Shown here: piece by piece, positions 35,492 through 43,469 of the stretch
How the letters are laid out: every line of letters begins with the position of its first letter
How positions within the stretch are numbered: the stretch's first letter is position 1
DNA from: CAZPQM01 sp964588995
Lineage (GTDB): Bacteria > Pseudomonadota > Alphaproteobacteria > Rickettsiales > UBA8987
Direction: 5' to 3'
DNA length: 64,000 bases
Assembly: GCA_964588995.1 (NCBI GenBank)
Contig: CAZPQM010000002.1
Coordinates: forward strand, 62,001-126,000
Program-made: the position numbers and the translations under genes
The notes under the pieces: generated by a model
Seen by the model: the letters and a program-made list of their open reading frames with translations, nothing else
What the model was told of the DNA's origin: nothing
The model's database searches: none

Positions 35492-36298
35492 TTACCGCTT
35501 AAAACGAGAACGCTGCAACAGCCCCGCAACTGGAAACAGCATGGAAAAGAGCGCTGCGGAGGCGGCGACAATGGACGGGCCGGAGGGCGTATCCAGCGCA
35601 ACGGAACCCCACATGCCGAGCGTGACCGCGATGATGCCAAGCAGGGTGGCGACCATCGCCATTGTCTCAGGCGAACGGACGAGCTGGCGCGCGGTTGCCG
35701 CCGGGATGATCAGCATTGAGGTGATGAGCAAAATGCCAACAATGCGGATAGAGACTGCGACGACAATGGTCATCAGAAACATTAGCAAAAGATGCATCAG
35801 GAACACGCGCACATTCTCTGCGCGGGCAAGGTCTTCATGCACCGTCATCAGCACAAGCGATGACCAGTTAAAGAGTAGCGCAATCAACACCACCGCACTA
35901 CCTGCATAAATCCACCAGAGATCTTGCATGGTTACGGTAAGAATATCGCCGAATAAGTAGGCATGTAAGTCTATCCGTTGATCGAGCAGGCTGATTGTCA
36001 CCATACCGACCGAAAGCGCCGCATGTGCGAGGATACCAAGCAGCGTATCGGTAGCGAGCACTTTCTTTTGTTGCATCCAGAGCAGTAGCAGCGCAAATAA
36101 GCTGCAGATGACAACGGTGCCGATATGCGTGCTGATGCCAGTGGCAAGGCCAAGCGCGACACCGAGTAGCGCGCTGTGGGCGAGTGAATCTCCGAAATAA
36201 GCCATACGCCGCCAGACGACGAAACAGCCCATGATCCCGGCGATTACGGCAACGCCTATGCCGGCCGCTAATGCGCGCAGTATAAAGGGTTCAAACAT
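35492..36298 (-). CDS. znuB: Zinc ABC transporter permease
   Basis: A 268-residue inner-membrane permease of the metal (ZnuB/MntB) ABC-3 family. It has FVVWRRMAYFGDSLAHSALLG near the N-terminus, DTLLGILAHAALSVG, DLHAYLFGDILTV and LLITSMLIIPAATARQL, all family signatures. About eight membrane helices are visible. I prefer the ATG at 36298; an ATG four codons earlier would overlap znuC more. It is the last gene of the zur-znuC-znuB operon. Confidence 0.93.
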   Translation of the reverse strand: MFEPFILRALAAGIGVAVIAGIMGCFVVWRRMAYFGDSLAHSALLGVALGLATGISTHIGTVVICSLFALLLLWMQQKKVLATDTLLGILAHAALSVGMVTISLLDQRIDLHAYLFGDILTVTMQDLWWIYAGSAVVLIALLFNWSSLVLMTVHEDLARAENVRVFLMHLLLMFLMTIVVAVSIRIVGILLITSMLIIPAATARQLVRSPETMAMVATLLGIIAVTLGMWGSVALDTPSGPSIVAASAALFSMLFPVAGLLQRSRFKR

Positions 36299-37010
36299 CG
36301 CATTCCTCATGCGTATGGTTATGGCTGTGTTGATAGACGGCCATCATATTTGCCATATCATGCCCAAATAGTGAGACGAACTCCGGGTCCTTTGTTACAA
36401 CCTGCGGCTCTCCTGAACAGCAGACGTGGTGATAGAGGCAGACCACTTGCTTGGTAGAGGCCATCACCATGTGCAAATCGTGCGAGACCATGAGAATGCT
36501 CATTTTCCGTTCGTTATAAATACGCTCCAGCAATTTATAAAAGCCGAGCTGTCCGGTCACGTCGAGGTTTTGCGCTGGTTCGTCCAGCACCAGCAGTTCA
36601 GGGTTATCCAGCAGAGCACGCGCGAGCAGGGCGCGTTGCAGTTCACCGCCGGATAGCACGTAGAGTGGTTTTTCCAGTAACGCTTCGATGGCGGTTTCTT
36701 CGATGGTGCGTGCAAATGTATCCGGTTTGGCCTGTTTTCGCAGCCGCAAAAAACGTTTCACCGGCATCGGCATGGTATGGTCGGCTTGTAATCGCTGCGG
36801 AACATAGCCGATTTTCAGCCCGTCTTTACGTTTTAGCGTGCCGCTATCGGGCGAGTAAAACCCCATTAGGCATTTGAGGAGCATGGACTTCCCGGCACCG
36901 TTCGGACCGATGATAGTGATAAAATCCTGCTCGTCGATCGTCAACGATACATCCTTCAGGATATGGTTTCCCTGCCGGATGACGTTGAGTTTCTCAGCAT
37001 TGATCAGCAC
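36291..37010 (-). CDS. znuC: Zinc ABC transporter ATP-binding protein
   Basis: A 239-residue ABC ATPase. Walker A is IGPNGAGKSMLLK, the signature LSGGELQRALLARALL and Walker B ELLVLDEPAQNLD. A His-rich tail (HSHNHTHEECD) may bind zinc. I place the start at the GTG at 37010, one base after the zur stop; the frame stays open upstream, but that part lies inside zur. It couples to ZnuB (overlap of 8 bp) and the substrate-binding protein ZnuA encoded divergently. Confidence 0.92.
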   Translation of the reverse strand: MLINAEKLNVIRQGNHILKDVSLTIDEQDFITIIGPNGAGKSMLLKCLMGFYSPDSGTLKRKDGLKIGYVPQRLQADHTMPMPVKRFLRLRKQAKPDTFARTIEETAIEALLEKPLYVLSGGELQRALLARALLDNPELLVLDEPAQNLDVTGQLGFYKLLERIYNERKMSILMVSHDLHMVMASTKQVVCLYHHVCCSGEPQVVTKDPEFVSLFGHDMANMMAVYQHSHNHTHEECDV

Positions 37011-37011
37011 G

Positions 37012-37476
37012 TTAATGCTTCGCTGCGCAAGGTGCGCAGATGCCTTCAATTTCCAGCGTAATGCGTTTGGCCCAAAACTGGTTACGCTCTGCCGTTGCTG
37101 CAATTGCTTGTTTCAGTTCGGCGTTACAGCATTCCTGAATATCCCCGCACTGGTTGCAGATAAGGAAATAACAAGCCGCGTGTTTTTGCGGATGGGAACA
37201 GCCCACATAGGCATTCTGGCTATTGAGTTTGTGAATCAGCCCGTGCTCGAGCAGGAAATCGAGCGTGCGATACACGGTAGGGGGTTTGGCATCAATCCCC
37301 TGTTCTTTCAACTGGTCGAGAATATCGTATGCTTTTGCAGGTCCCTGACTCAGCCAGATCATGCGTAAAATTGTACGGCGCAGCTTAGTGAAACGCAGGT
37401 TCTGTTCATCGCATAGCTCACGTGCTACGGATAAGGCCTCATCGGGGGAAATTTCATGGTGCGTATCGGAATGCAT
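37012..37476 (-). CDS. zur: Fur-family zinc uptake regulator
   Basis: A 154-residue Fur-superfamily repressor. The winged helix with KPPTVYRTLDFLLEHGLIHKL is followed by a structural zinc site formed by two Cys pairs (ICNQCGD and the C-terminal ICAPC) and a His-rich hinge (CSHPQKHAACYF). Its genomic link to znuCB and, across a shared control region, znuA marks it as Zur and not Fur. It would repress both transcripts when zinc is plentiful. Confidence 0.92.
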   Translation of the reverse strand: MHSDTHHEISPDEALSVARELCDEQNLRFTKLRRTILRMIWLSQGPAKAYDILDQLKEQGIDAKPPTVYRTLDFLLEHGLIHKLNSQNAYVGCSHPQKHAACYFLICNQCGDIQECCNAELKQAIAATAERNQFWAKRITLEIEGICAPCAAKH

Positions 37477-37495
37477 GTGTTGCGGATAAATTCAA

Positions 37496-37524
37496 TTGAC
37501 TGATTAATGTTATACTATACCATT
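37496..37524. promoter_or_regulatory. Zur-box-like palindrome over the znuA promoter
   Basis: Between the divergent zur and znuA starts, TGTTATACTATACCA (about 37508-37522) is an imperfect palindrome close to the GTTATA-n-TATAAC core of Zur boxes. It overlaps a plausible znuA promoter: TTGACT at 37496-37501, 16 nt, TACCAT at 37518-37523. A dimer here could shut both operons. Confidence 0.65.
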
Positions 37525-37553
37525 ACAGCGGTTCACAAGGAGAAATATCTGAT

Positions 37554-38513
37554 ATGTCAAAGTTATTTGGTGCTCTGTTATTGGTAGTCGCTGTTAGTCT
37601 GGATAGTATTGGCGGGCTAAAGGCCAGAGAAGAGCAAAATGTGGTTGCGAGCATTAAGCCGCTGCATTCTCTTGTTCGTGGGGTAATGGGCGAGACCGGC
37701 AAGCCTGTTCTGCTCGTTAAAGGGATTAACTCACCGCATGATGTTTACCTCAAGCCTTCACAGATGCGGCAACTACAGCACGCCGCAGTGGTGTTTTATA
37801 TTGATCCGGCATACGAAACCTTTCTGCAGACAACATTTAAGGCGCTGCCGGAGGAGGTTCGCACTGTATCGCTTATGAAAGCAGAAGGCATCAAGCAGTT
37901 GCCGGAGCGCAAGGGCGGGGCTTGGGAGGCGCATCACGCACATGATCATCACAGTCATCACGATCATCATCATGCGAAAGCGGAGCAGGGCGATGCTACG
38001 CCGGATGTGCATATCTGGCTCGACCCGGAAAACGCGGCTGCAATGGTAAAAGATATTGCGCGTGTGTTGAGTGAAGTCTACCCGGAACATGAGGAGGTCT
38101 ATCGCATGAATGCGGAGCAGATGGTGGAACGTTTGCGTATACTCGATGAAGAATTGCAGGCAATGCTGGCGCCCATAAAGGAGGCGGCGTATATCGTGTT
38201 TCACGATGCCTACCAGTATTTCGAGAAGGCGTATGGCTTGCGCGGTGTGGGCTCGATCACGCTGGAGCCAGATGAATCTGCTTCTCCCAGGCGCATTCAG
38301 GCTGTGAGGGCAAAGTTAAAGGAAACGGGCGCAAAATGCGTATTCCGCGAGCCGCAATTTTCTGATCAACTGATTGATAGGGTGATAGAGGGTACGGAAG
38401 CGAAGCGTGGAACTCTCGATCCTCTCGGAGCTCATCTGACAGATGGAGAGGATTTGTACTTTGATCTGCTGCACAATATGGCGAGCAGTATACGAGATTG
38501 CTTAACGCGCTAA
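37554..38513 (+). CDS. znuA: Zinc ABC transporter substrate-binding protein
   Basis: A 319-residue periplasmic zinc-binding protein with an N-terminal signal sequence (cleavage near residue 24). Zinc ligands by pattern are His62 (SPHDVYLKPSQ), His153 (DVHIWLDPENA) and His217 (VFHDAYQYFE). The mobile His-rich loop at 127-140 (HHAHDHHSHHDHHH) is typical of ZnuA and absent from manganese proteins. AAGGAG precedes the ATG. It is transcribed away from zur-znuCB. Confidence 0.95.
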   Translation: MSKLFGALLLVVAVSLDSIGGLKAREEQNVVASIKPLHSLVRGVMGETGKPVLLVKGINSPHDVYLKPSQMRQLQHAAVVFYIDPAYETFLQTTFKALPEEVRTVSLMKAEGIKQLPERKGGAWEAHHAHDHHSHHDHHHAKAEQGDATPDVHIWLDPENAAAMVKDIARVLSEVYPEHEEVYRMNAEQMVERLRILDEELQAMLAPIKEAAYIVFHDAYQYFEKAYGLRGVGSITLEPDESASPRRIQAVRAKLKETGAKCVFREPQFSDQLIDRVIEGTEAKRGTLDPLGAHLTDGEDLYFDLLHNMASSIRDCLTR

Positions 38514-38523
38514 CGCTATAGCA

Positions 38524-38919
38524 TCAGTAAAAAATATGGACGGCGATAAAAGCGAAGAAAAAGCCGATAGCCCAGATGACAACAGAGCCCCAATATATCC
38601 AGCCGCTTATTGTGCGGAGCCTCGTACAGGCTTTGGCCTGATCGGGGTCAATGGGGCAGGGGGCGTTTCGTGCGCGATAGCGCATAATGCCGGCCAGCAT
38701 GATCATCACGCCGGAAATGCCAAACGTCCACGCTTTATATTTTGATAACGCCACCAGCCACGGCGCGGCACTTACAATCCCTGCAAGTGCCGCACCGGCT
38801 CCAAGTGTGACAAAGAGTGCGGGCAGCGCACAACAGACCAACGTACCGACTGAGGTAAATAGGCTCAGGGTCGGCAGAAACGTCTGTTTTACGCTGTAAT
38901 GCCCGTTGCTCTTTTTCAT
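38524..38919 (-). CDS. MerT-like membrane transport protein
   Basis: A 131-residue protein with about four membrane helices. The first contains the vicinal pair Cys29-Cys30 (LVCCALPALFVTLGAG), as in the mercuric transporter MerT. A second pair, Cys88 and Cys98 (PCPIDPDQAKAC), lies in the loop before the last helix, matching MerT's cytosolic pair. I chose the ATG at 38919, one base after the stop of the MerP-like gene, with GGAAGG upstream. No mercuric reductase or MerR regulator is near, so the metal could be copper, zinc or mercury. It is the last gene of a four-gene operon. Confidence 0.75.
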   Translation of the reverse strand: MKKSNGHYSVKQTFLPTLSLFTSVGTLVCCALPALFVTLGAGAALAGIVSAAPWLVALSKYKAWTFGISGVMIMLAGIMRYRARNAPCPIDPDQAKACTRLRTISGWIYWGSVVIWAIGFFFAFIAVHIFY

Positions 38920-38920
38920 A

Positions 38921-39253
38921 TTAGCAGCCTTCCAGAATGTTCCGCACATTATAGCCGGAATCCGTTATGAGTTTAGTCAAAGTTTCATCCTCCAATGTGG
39001 TATCCGGTTTCATACCTACGATAACCAACCCGTCATCCAGATTGACGTTAATATCTGTTACGTTCTCCTGTTTATAAAAGACCTTTTCCAGCGCGCGGGC
39101 ACAGAAATCACAGACGAGTCCGTTTACTTCAACGCGAATTTCATTGTTGCAGGTTTCCGCAGCCTTAGCGGATGTGGTGAATAACATCAGACTTAGTACA
39201 GATAGTATGAATAACATCAGACTTAGTACAGATAGTATGAATAACAGTTTCAT
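38921..39253 (-). CDS. MerP-like heavy-metal-associated protein with duplicated signal-peptide core
   Basis: A 110-residue exported protein with one HMA domain. The metal-binding loop is GLVCDFCARALEKVF (Cys48 and Cys51, CxxC form). The fold elements VTDINVNLDDGLVIVGMKP and LTKLITDSGYNV match MerP/copper-chaperone domains. The signal peptide is unusual: residues 5-14 and 15-24 are the same ten residues (FILSVLSLML), encoded by an exact 30 bp tandem repeat, giving a hydrophobic core about twice normal length. It might still be cleaved after TTSAKA or stay membrane-anchored. AAGGAG precedes the ATG. Confidence 0.85.
   Translation of the reverse strand: MKLLFILSVLSLMLFILSVLSLMLFTTSAKAAETCNNEIRVEVNGLVCDFCARALEKVFYKQENVTDINVNLDDGLVIVGMKPDTTLEDETLTKLITDSGYNVRNILEGC
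39178..39246. repeat. 30 bp tandem duplication inside the MerP-like signal peptide
   Basis: Bases 39181-39210 and 39211-39240 are identical, and the repeat pattern continues for a few bases on both sides. The period is a multiple of three, so the frame is kept. This looks like replication slippage that could vary in copy number. Confidence 0.95.
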
Positions 39254-39273
39254 TGTTTTTCTCCTTCTTACAT

Positions 39274-39918
39274 TTAGAATCGAATAATCCAGTTGAATAA
39301 AACGTCGCCGTCATTGCTGATCCCTGCTTCGGCCAGATACTCGTCTTTGAATAGGCGCACCAGCGGCGTGAGCACCCATTCATCTTCCGCAGTCGGGTTA
39401 TGATCGAGCTGTAGCATCAGCCAGCTGTGCAAATCGCCGTAATCCCCGATATAGGGCGCGATGCCGACTCGCGCTTTCTGGATGAAATGCTTTTCGATAT
39501 CGCCCGCATAGAGCAGATGATTTTCATAGGACGTGAAATAACGCCGGTCTTCCCAGTCAAGCGCGATACCGGTGAAAGCGGCGGGTTCGGTCTTGCTGTC
39601 AAACGACTGATAGTCGCTATAGGCCAGACCGGCCCCGCTTTTCAGGTAAAAATTGGCTTGCGATGCCGGAGCGTTCCAGCGTTTGACCAGATAGTTCCAC
39701 TGTAGACCGTGGAATTGCCAGTCTTCGTCGCGCCAGTACTGCGCCTTGTAGCCAAGCGAATGCTTTGCCGTTGGCGAGTAGTGCAGGTGGAAGCTGTGTG
39801 CATCCATGTCGTTCATCTGCATGACGTTCCACCCGCCGGGGTACGAAACCGGTCGCGCCTCAGCCTGCCCGGAAAGGGTCAGCATGATGATGCAGATCAA
39901 TAGTCGTATTAAAGGCAT
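39274..39918 (-). CDS. Exported envelope protein, probably outer-membrane beta-barrel
   Basis: A 214-residue protein with a signal peptide (MPLIRLLICIIMLTLSGQAEA). The mature part alternates aromatic and polar residues in strands (HSFHLHYSPTAKHSLGYKAQ, QFHGLQWNYLVKRW, ARVGIAPYIGDYGDLHSW) and ends in FNWIIRF, a terminal aromatic typical of outer-membrane barrels. AAGGAGAG precedes the ATG at 39918, which I prefer to the ATG 24 codons earlier. Genes of this kind that I recall next to metal-binding exported proteins have no defined function. It is the second gene of the metal operon. Confidence 0.72.
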   Translation of the reverse strand: MPLIRLLICIIMLTLSGQAEARPVSYPGGWNVMQMNDMDAHSFHLHYSPTAKHSLGYKAQYWRDEDWQFHGLQWNYLVKRWNAPASQANFYLKSGAGLAYSDYQSFDSKTEPAAFTGIALDWEDRRYFTSYENHLLYAGDIEKHFIQKARVGIAPYIGDYGDLHSWLMLQLDHNPTAEDEWVLTPLVRLFKDEYLAEAGISNDGDVLFNWIIRF

Positions 39919-39993
39919 AATCTCTCCTTGTATGAAACAATGATCGGCGGCATAGGACGCAGCCGATAAACACAACCGTGGTGTGATCAAACG

Positions 39994-40356
39994 TTAGGAG
40001 AGGGGTTTCGGCGGTTGGAAAATCAGCTCGTGCAGATTAGAAGGCTGCCCTTGCTGATGGATGGGCGGCTTGTCGGTTTTGAAAAGATAGACAGGCTCTT
40101 CTATCGTAGGAAGTATGCTGATTTGGGTGCCGTGCATACAACCGCATTGGTCGCATGGGGCGACTTGATCGCTTTGCGAATGAGTAGTGTCTGTTTTCTC
40201 ATGGCATGGCATGGTTGCTTGGGTATCCGCTGCCTCCCAATGTATTTCTGACTCATCGCCGGATAAACAGCAACAGGCGGTCGCAGCGCTAGCGACATTG
40301 CCCGCCAGCACTATCAGGCAGGTGCACCAGACCAGAACGATTTTTATCAAATCCAT
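39994..40356 (-). CDS. Small Cys/His-rich exported protein, first gene of the metal operon
   Basis: A 120-residue exported protein. After a signal peptide (LVWCTCLIVLAGNVASAA) come a Cys cluster (ATACCCLSG), MPCHEKTDTTHS and CDQCGCMHG, a spread of thiols and His suited to binding soft metals such as Cu+ or Hg2+. It resembles short DUF2946-type proteins found with copper genes, but I cannot confirm the family. The start at 40356 lacks a ribosome-binding sequence; TATCAT ends 6 nt before it, so a leaderless message is likely. Confidence 0.7.
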   Translation of the reverse strand: MDLIKIVLVWCTCLIVLAGNVASAATACCCLSGDESEIHWEAADTQATMPCHEKTDTTHSQSDQVAPCDQCGCMHGTQISILPTIEEPVYLFKTDKPPIHQQGQPSNLHELIFQPPKPLS

Positions 40357-40362
40357 ACGGCT

Positions 40363-40391
40363 ATGATAACATAAAATGGCAAAGCTGCCAA
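40363..40391 (-). promoter_or_regulatory. Candidate promoter of the metal operon
   Basis: On the minus strand, TTGGCA (40391-40386), a 17 nt spacer and TATCAT (40368-40363) end 6 nt before the ATG at 40356. Both hexamers match consensus at five of six positions. No MerR-type 19-20 nt spacer is seen, so MerR-style control is unlikely. Confidence 0.55.
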
Positions 40392-40486
40392 CGGTGAGGC
40401 TCGATGCTACCGGAATGGGTGTTATACGCATGATAATGCTTTAAGATGAAAGCCATTCTGATATGAATAGAAGCGGAGGGGTGATT

Positions 40487-40977
40487 ATGCTCACATCGCT
40501 AAACTGGATTTTACGAAGCCATCGAAACCCGCTCAGCCGGGCAGTATACCGTGTGTTGCAATATATTACCGGTTCGTATGTCAGCCCCATGCAAGCTTTG
40601 CCGGAAAGCCCTGCTTTCCGCACGGTATGCACGGTATTTTCATCAGCGGTGAAGCGAAAATCGGGAAGGATGCGGTCATTTTTCAGAATGTAACGATAGG
40701 AAATAATACGCTGGCTGATAGTAGGCAAGGAGCGCCGGTGATCGGCGATCATTGCTATATCGGGGCCGGAGCCACCCTTATCGGTGCAATCAGAATCGGC
40801 GATCATGTGCGGATCGGTGCAAATACGACCGTTCATGCCGACGTGCCGGATCATAGCGTTGTAGTAGGCGCGGAGCAGCGGGTCATCACGAAAGACACGC
40901 CACCGGATAACCGCTTCCGCACCCGCATTAAGGGAAAATGGCATGTGTGGGAGAACGGGAAGTATAGGCCGGAATAA
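40487..40977 (+). pseudogene. CysE-like serine O-acetyltransferase-family gene with a 1-base frameshift
   Basis: A left-handed beta-helix acetyltransferase of the short SAT type used in glycan loci. The N-terminal part (RSHRNPLSRAVYRVLQYITGS) is in one frame from an ATG at 40487 with GGAGGGG upstream. From the C run at 40585-40588 the homologous sequence continues in another frame as HASFAGKPCFPHGMHGIFIS, then the hexapeptide repeats (AKIGKDAVIFQNVTIGNNTL, GDHCYIGAGATLIG, GDHVRIGANTTV). One extra C would restore a protein of about 164 residues. A shorter product from the ATG at 40627 would lack the first coil. The lesion in a C run could be a sequencing error. Confidence 0.82.
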
Positions 40978-40992
40978 GAAGATGATCGCGCT

Positions 40993-42243
40993 TTACAGCT
41001 CCCACAGTCCTGCGACATCGAGCACGGTCTTATCGCCCATGGCCTCTTTGTTCAGATAGCTGAAGGCGCGGTGGGAGACGAGCACGAGAATAATATCTGA
41101 CTCAAGAATGGCGTTTAATCCATCCGTTAATTGCGTGTGCATTTTATCCAGCTTTTTCGGAAGCGTGGTGATATGCGGCTCGGCGATATTCAGCCGTATC
41201 GTACTATCGGCTGCGAGCGCTTCGGCGATTTCCACAGCCGGGCTTTCACGCAGATCATCCACATCGGGTTTATAGGCGAGGCCGAGCACCGCAACCGAGC
41301 TGCCTTTTGCCCGTTTGAGCGCGCGTTTGGTCATGTCAACGACCTTGCCCGGCTTGCTATCGTTAATCTGACGCGATTGCTTGATCAGCTTCGCCTGTTT
41401 GGGCGCACCGCTGACGATAAACCACGGATCAACGGCGATGCAATGCCCGCCGACACCGGCGCCGGGGCGGAGGATATTCACGCGGGGGTGACAGTTGGCC
41501 AGACGAATCACATCCCACACGTTTAGCCGGTGCTTATCGCATATCAGGGAAAGCTCGTTAGCAAAGGCGATATTGGTATCGCGGTAGGCATTTTCAGTGA
41601 GTTTCACGAGCTCAGCCGTAGCGGCGCCGGTCTGATAGCAGTTGCCGCGCACGAAGGTGCGGTAGAGCGCTTCCGCTTCGCTTGCACAGCGCGGAGTCAT
41701 GCCGCCGATGATGCGATCATTATCCATCAACTCGGTAATAATGCGGCCGGGCAGCACGCGCTCCGGGCAGTAAGCAAGGCGGATATCGCTTTGATCGCCC
41801 ACATCCTGCGGAAACGAGAGGTCTTTCCGCGCTTTCGCCAGAATCCCTGCGACGTGCTCGGTAGTACCAACCGGGGAGGTGGACTCAATAATCACCAGAT
41901 TACCGTGCTCCAGCACCGGGGCGATTTCTTTCGCTGCGGCCTCAACGTAAGTCATATCAGGCGTTTTATCCGCTTTAATCGGGGTCGGGACGGTGATGAT
42001 AAAGGCATCGGCTTTGACGGCTTTGTCGGTTGCCTTAAGCGCCTTATCCTGCACCACCTTGGCGACCAATCCTTCGAGATCCGGTTCGACAATGTGTATT
42101 TTGCCGTTATTGACGGTTTTCACGACTTCGGGATTTTTATCGACGCCGGCGACCTTCAGGCCACGGCTTGCAAACAGGGTCGAGGTGGGCAGGCCGATAT
42201 AGCCGAGCCCCATAACGCAGAGAGTCTTGTGCTTTGCTGGCAT
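40993..42243 (-). CDS. wecC: UDP-N-acetyl-D-mannosamine dehydrogenase
   Basis: A 416-residue NAD-dependent nucleotide-sugar dehydrogenase that oxidises UDP-ManNAc to UDP-ManNAcA. The NAD motif is VMGLGYIGLPTSTLFAS (10-26). The catalytic Cys268 lies in GAGVGGHCIAVDPWF, with Lys214/Asn218 in ELVKLTENAYRD. The order of motifs and the neighbouring WecB and WecG genes favour ManNAcA over glucuronate. It follows wecB by 11 bp, so the two are one operon. ManNAcA would be a sugar of the capsule or exopolysaccharide. Confidence 0.92.
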   Translation of the reverse strand: MPAKHKTLCVMGLGYIGLPTSTLFASRGLKVAGVDKNPEVVKTVNNGKIHIVEPDLEGLVAKVVQDKALKATDKAVKADAFIITVPTPIKADKTPDMTYVEAAAKEIAPVLEHGNLVIIESTSPVGTTEHVAGILAKARKDLSFPQDVGDQSDIRLAYCPERVLPGRIITELMDNDRIIGGMTPRCASEAEALYRTFVRGNCYQTGAATAELVKLTENAYRDTNIAFANELSLICDKHRLNVWDVIRLANCHPRVNILRPGAGVGGHCIAVDPWFIVSGAPKQAKLIKQSRQINDSKPGKVVDMTKRALKRAKGSSVAVLGLAYKPDVDDLRESPAVEIAEALAADSTIRLNIAEPHITTLPKKLDKMHTQLTDGLNAILESDIILVLVSHRAFSYLNKEAMGDKTVLDVAGLWEL

Positions 42244-42254
42244 GTTTTGTTTCC

Positions 42255-43424
42255 TTATGCTTTTTTCAACCTCTCCCCCTGGGAAAGGTAATTTCTATCC
42301 TTCTCTATAATCGCCTCGGCAATGCGCTTCGCGGCGTGTCCGTCTCCATAGAGGGTTTCACCGCCTTGCATTGAAGCGTAAAAGATTTCATCCTTCAGAA
42401 GCTTATCCGCATAGTGCTTTATTTTCTCCGGGTCGGTGCCGACCAGTTTGGTTACCCCGGCTTTTATGCCTTCCGGGCGTTCAGTCGTGTTCCGCGTTAC
42501 CAGCACCGGTTTTTTGAGGCCGGGCGCTTCTTCCTGCACACCGCCGGAGTCGGAAATCAGGAAATGGCAGCGGTTCATCAGGTAGATAAAGGCGAAATAA
42601 TCCTGCGGGGCGGTCAGATGAATGGCAGGCTGGTCGGCAAGAATACTATCCGCGACCTGCTTGACTTTGGGGTTCAGATGGACGGGGAAGATGATTTCCG
42701 CTGACGGATGCTCTTCCGCAATGGCTTTCAGGGCTTCACAAATTGAGGCTATGCCGCCATCGTGGTTTTCGCGCCGGTGAGCGGTTACGAGGATCAGTTG
42801 TTTCCGCTTGTCTAAAAAGCTGAATTGCTGCTCCAGCCTGCTAAGCTGCGCTTTATCTTCATGCAGTTTCTTCAGGAAGTAATGCAGCGCATCGATCACC
42901 GTATTTCCGGTCATGTAAATGCTTTCAGCCGGGATATGCTCGGCCAGTAAGGCCTTTTCCGCCGATTCCGTAGGGGCAAAATGCAGATCGGTCGCAATGG
43001 AAATAACCTTGCGATTAAATTCCTCAGGCCACGGCGCGGACAAGTCGCCGCTCCGCAACCCCGCTTCAATGTGGCCAACCGCAATCCCGGCATAAAAGGC
43101 GGCGAGTGTCGTGGCAAATCCGGTGGTCGTGTCACCCTGCACGAGTACGCGGTCAGGCTTATGTTTTTCCAGAACATCCGTCACAGCAAGAAGTGCTCTG
43201 CTCGTAAGCTCAGGCAGGGTTTGATTCGGTTGCATCAGATCGAGATCAATATCTGCGTTTAGCCCAGCCATCTGCATCATTTGATCGAGCATTTCGCGGT
43301 GCTGCCCGGTTACGCAGATGATGGACTCGATTTCCCGGCGCTGCTCAAGCTCCAGCAGCACAGGAATGAATTTTATGACCTCCGGACGCGTACCGAATAC
43401 GGAAAGGACTCGTATTTTCTGCAC
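42255..43424 (-). CDS. wecB: UDP-N-acetylglucosamine 2-epimerase (non-hydrolysing)
   Basis: A 389-residue GT-B-like epimerase that converts UDP-GlcNAc to UDP-ManNAc. It has FGTRPEVIKFIPVLLEL at the N-terminus, VQGDTTTGFATTLAAFY, GHIEAGLRSGD and SDSGGVQEEAPGLKKPVLV, all of the WecB family. The length is normal. It feeds WecC, encoded directly downstream, and is divergent from wecG across 45 bp. Confidence 0.95.
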   Translation of the reverse strand: MQKIRVLSVFGTRPEVIKFIPVLLELEQRREIESIICVTGQHREMLDQMMQMAGLNADIDLDLMQPNQTLPELTSRALLAVTDVLEKHKPDRVLVQGDTTTGFATTLAAFYAGIAVGHIEAGLRSGDLSAPWPEEFNRKVISIATDLHFAPTESAEKALLAEHIPAESIYMTGNTVIDALHYFLKKLHEDKAQLSRLEQQFSFLDKRKQLILVTAHRRENHDGGIASICEALKAIAEEHPSAEIIFPVHLNPKVKQVADSILADQPAIHLTAPQDYFAFIYLMNRCHFLISDSGGVQEEAPGLKKPVLVTRNTTERPEGIKAGVTKLVGTDPEKIKHYADKLLKDEIFYASMQGGETLYGDGHAAKRIAEAIIEKDRNYLSQGERLKKA

Positions 43425-43469
43425 AAGTAAGTTACCTAGTTATTTCGTGAATGTAACTTTAATACGCTT

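Noticed and set aside
38524..40356. A classical mercury resistance operon
   Set aside because: MerT- and MerP-like genes are present, but MerA and MerR are not, and the promoter spacer is 17 nt and not the 19-20 nt used by MerR.
40627..40977. A separate short acetyltransferase starting at 40627
   Set aside because: Conserved family sequence continues upstream in another frame with its own ribosome-binding site, so this is the 3' part of a frameshifted gene.
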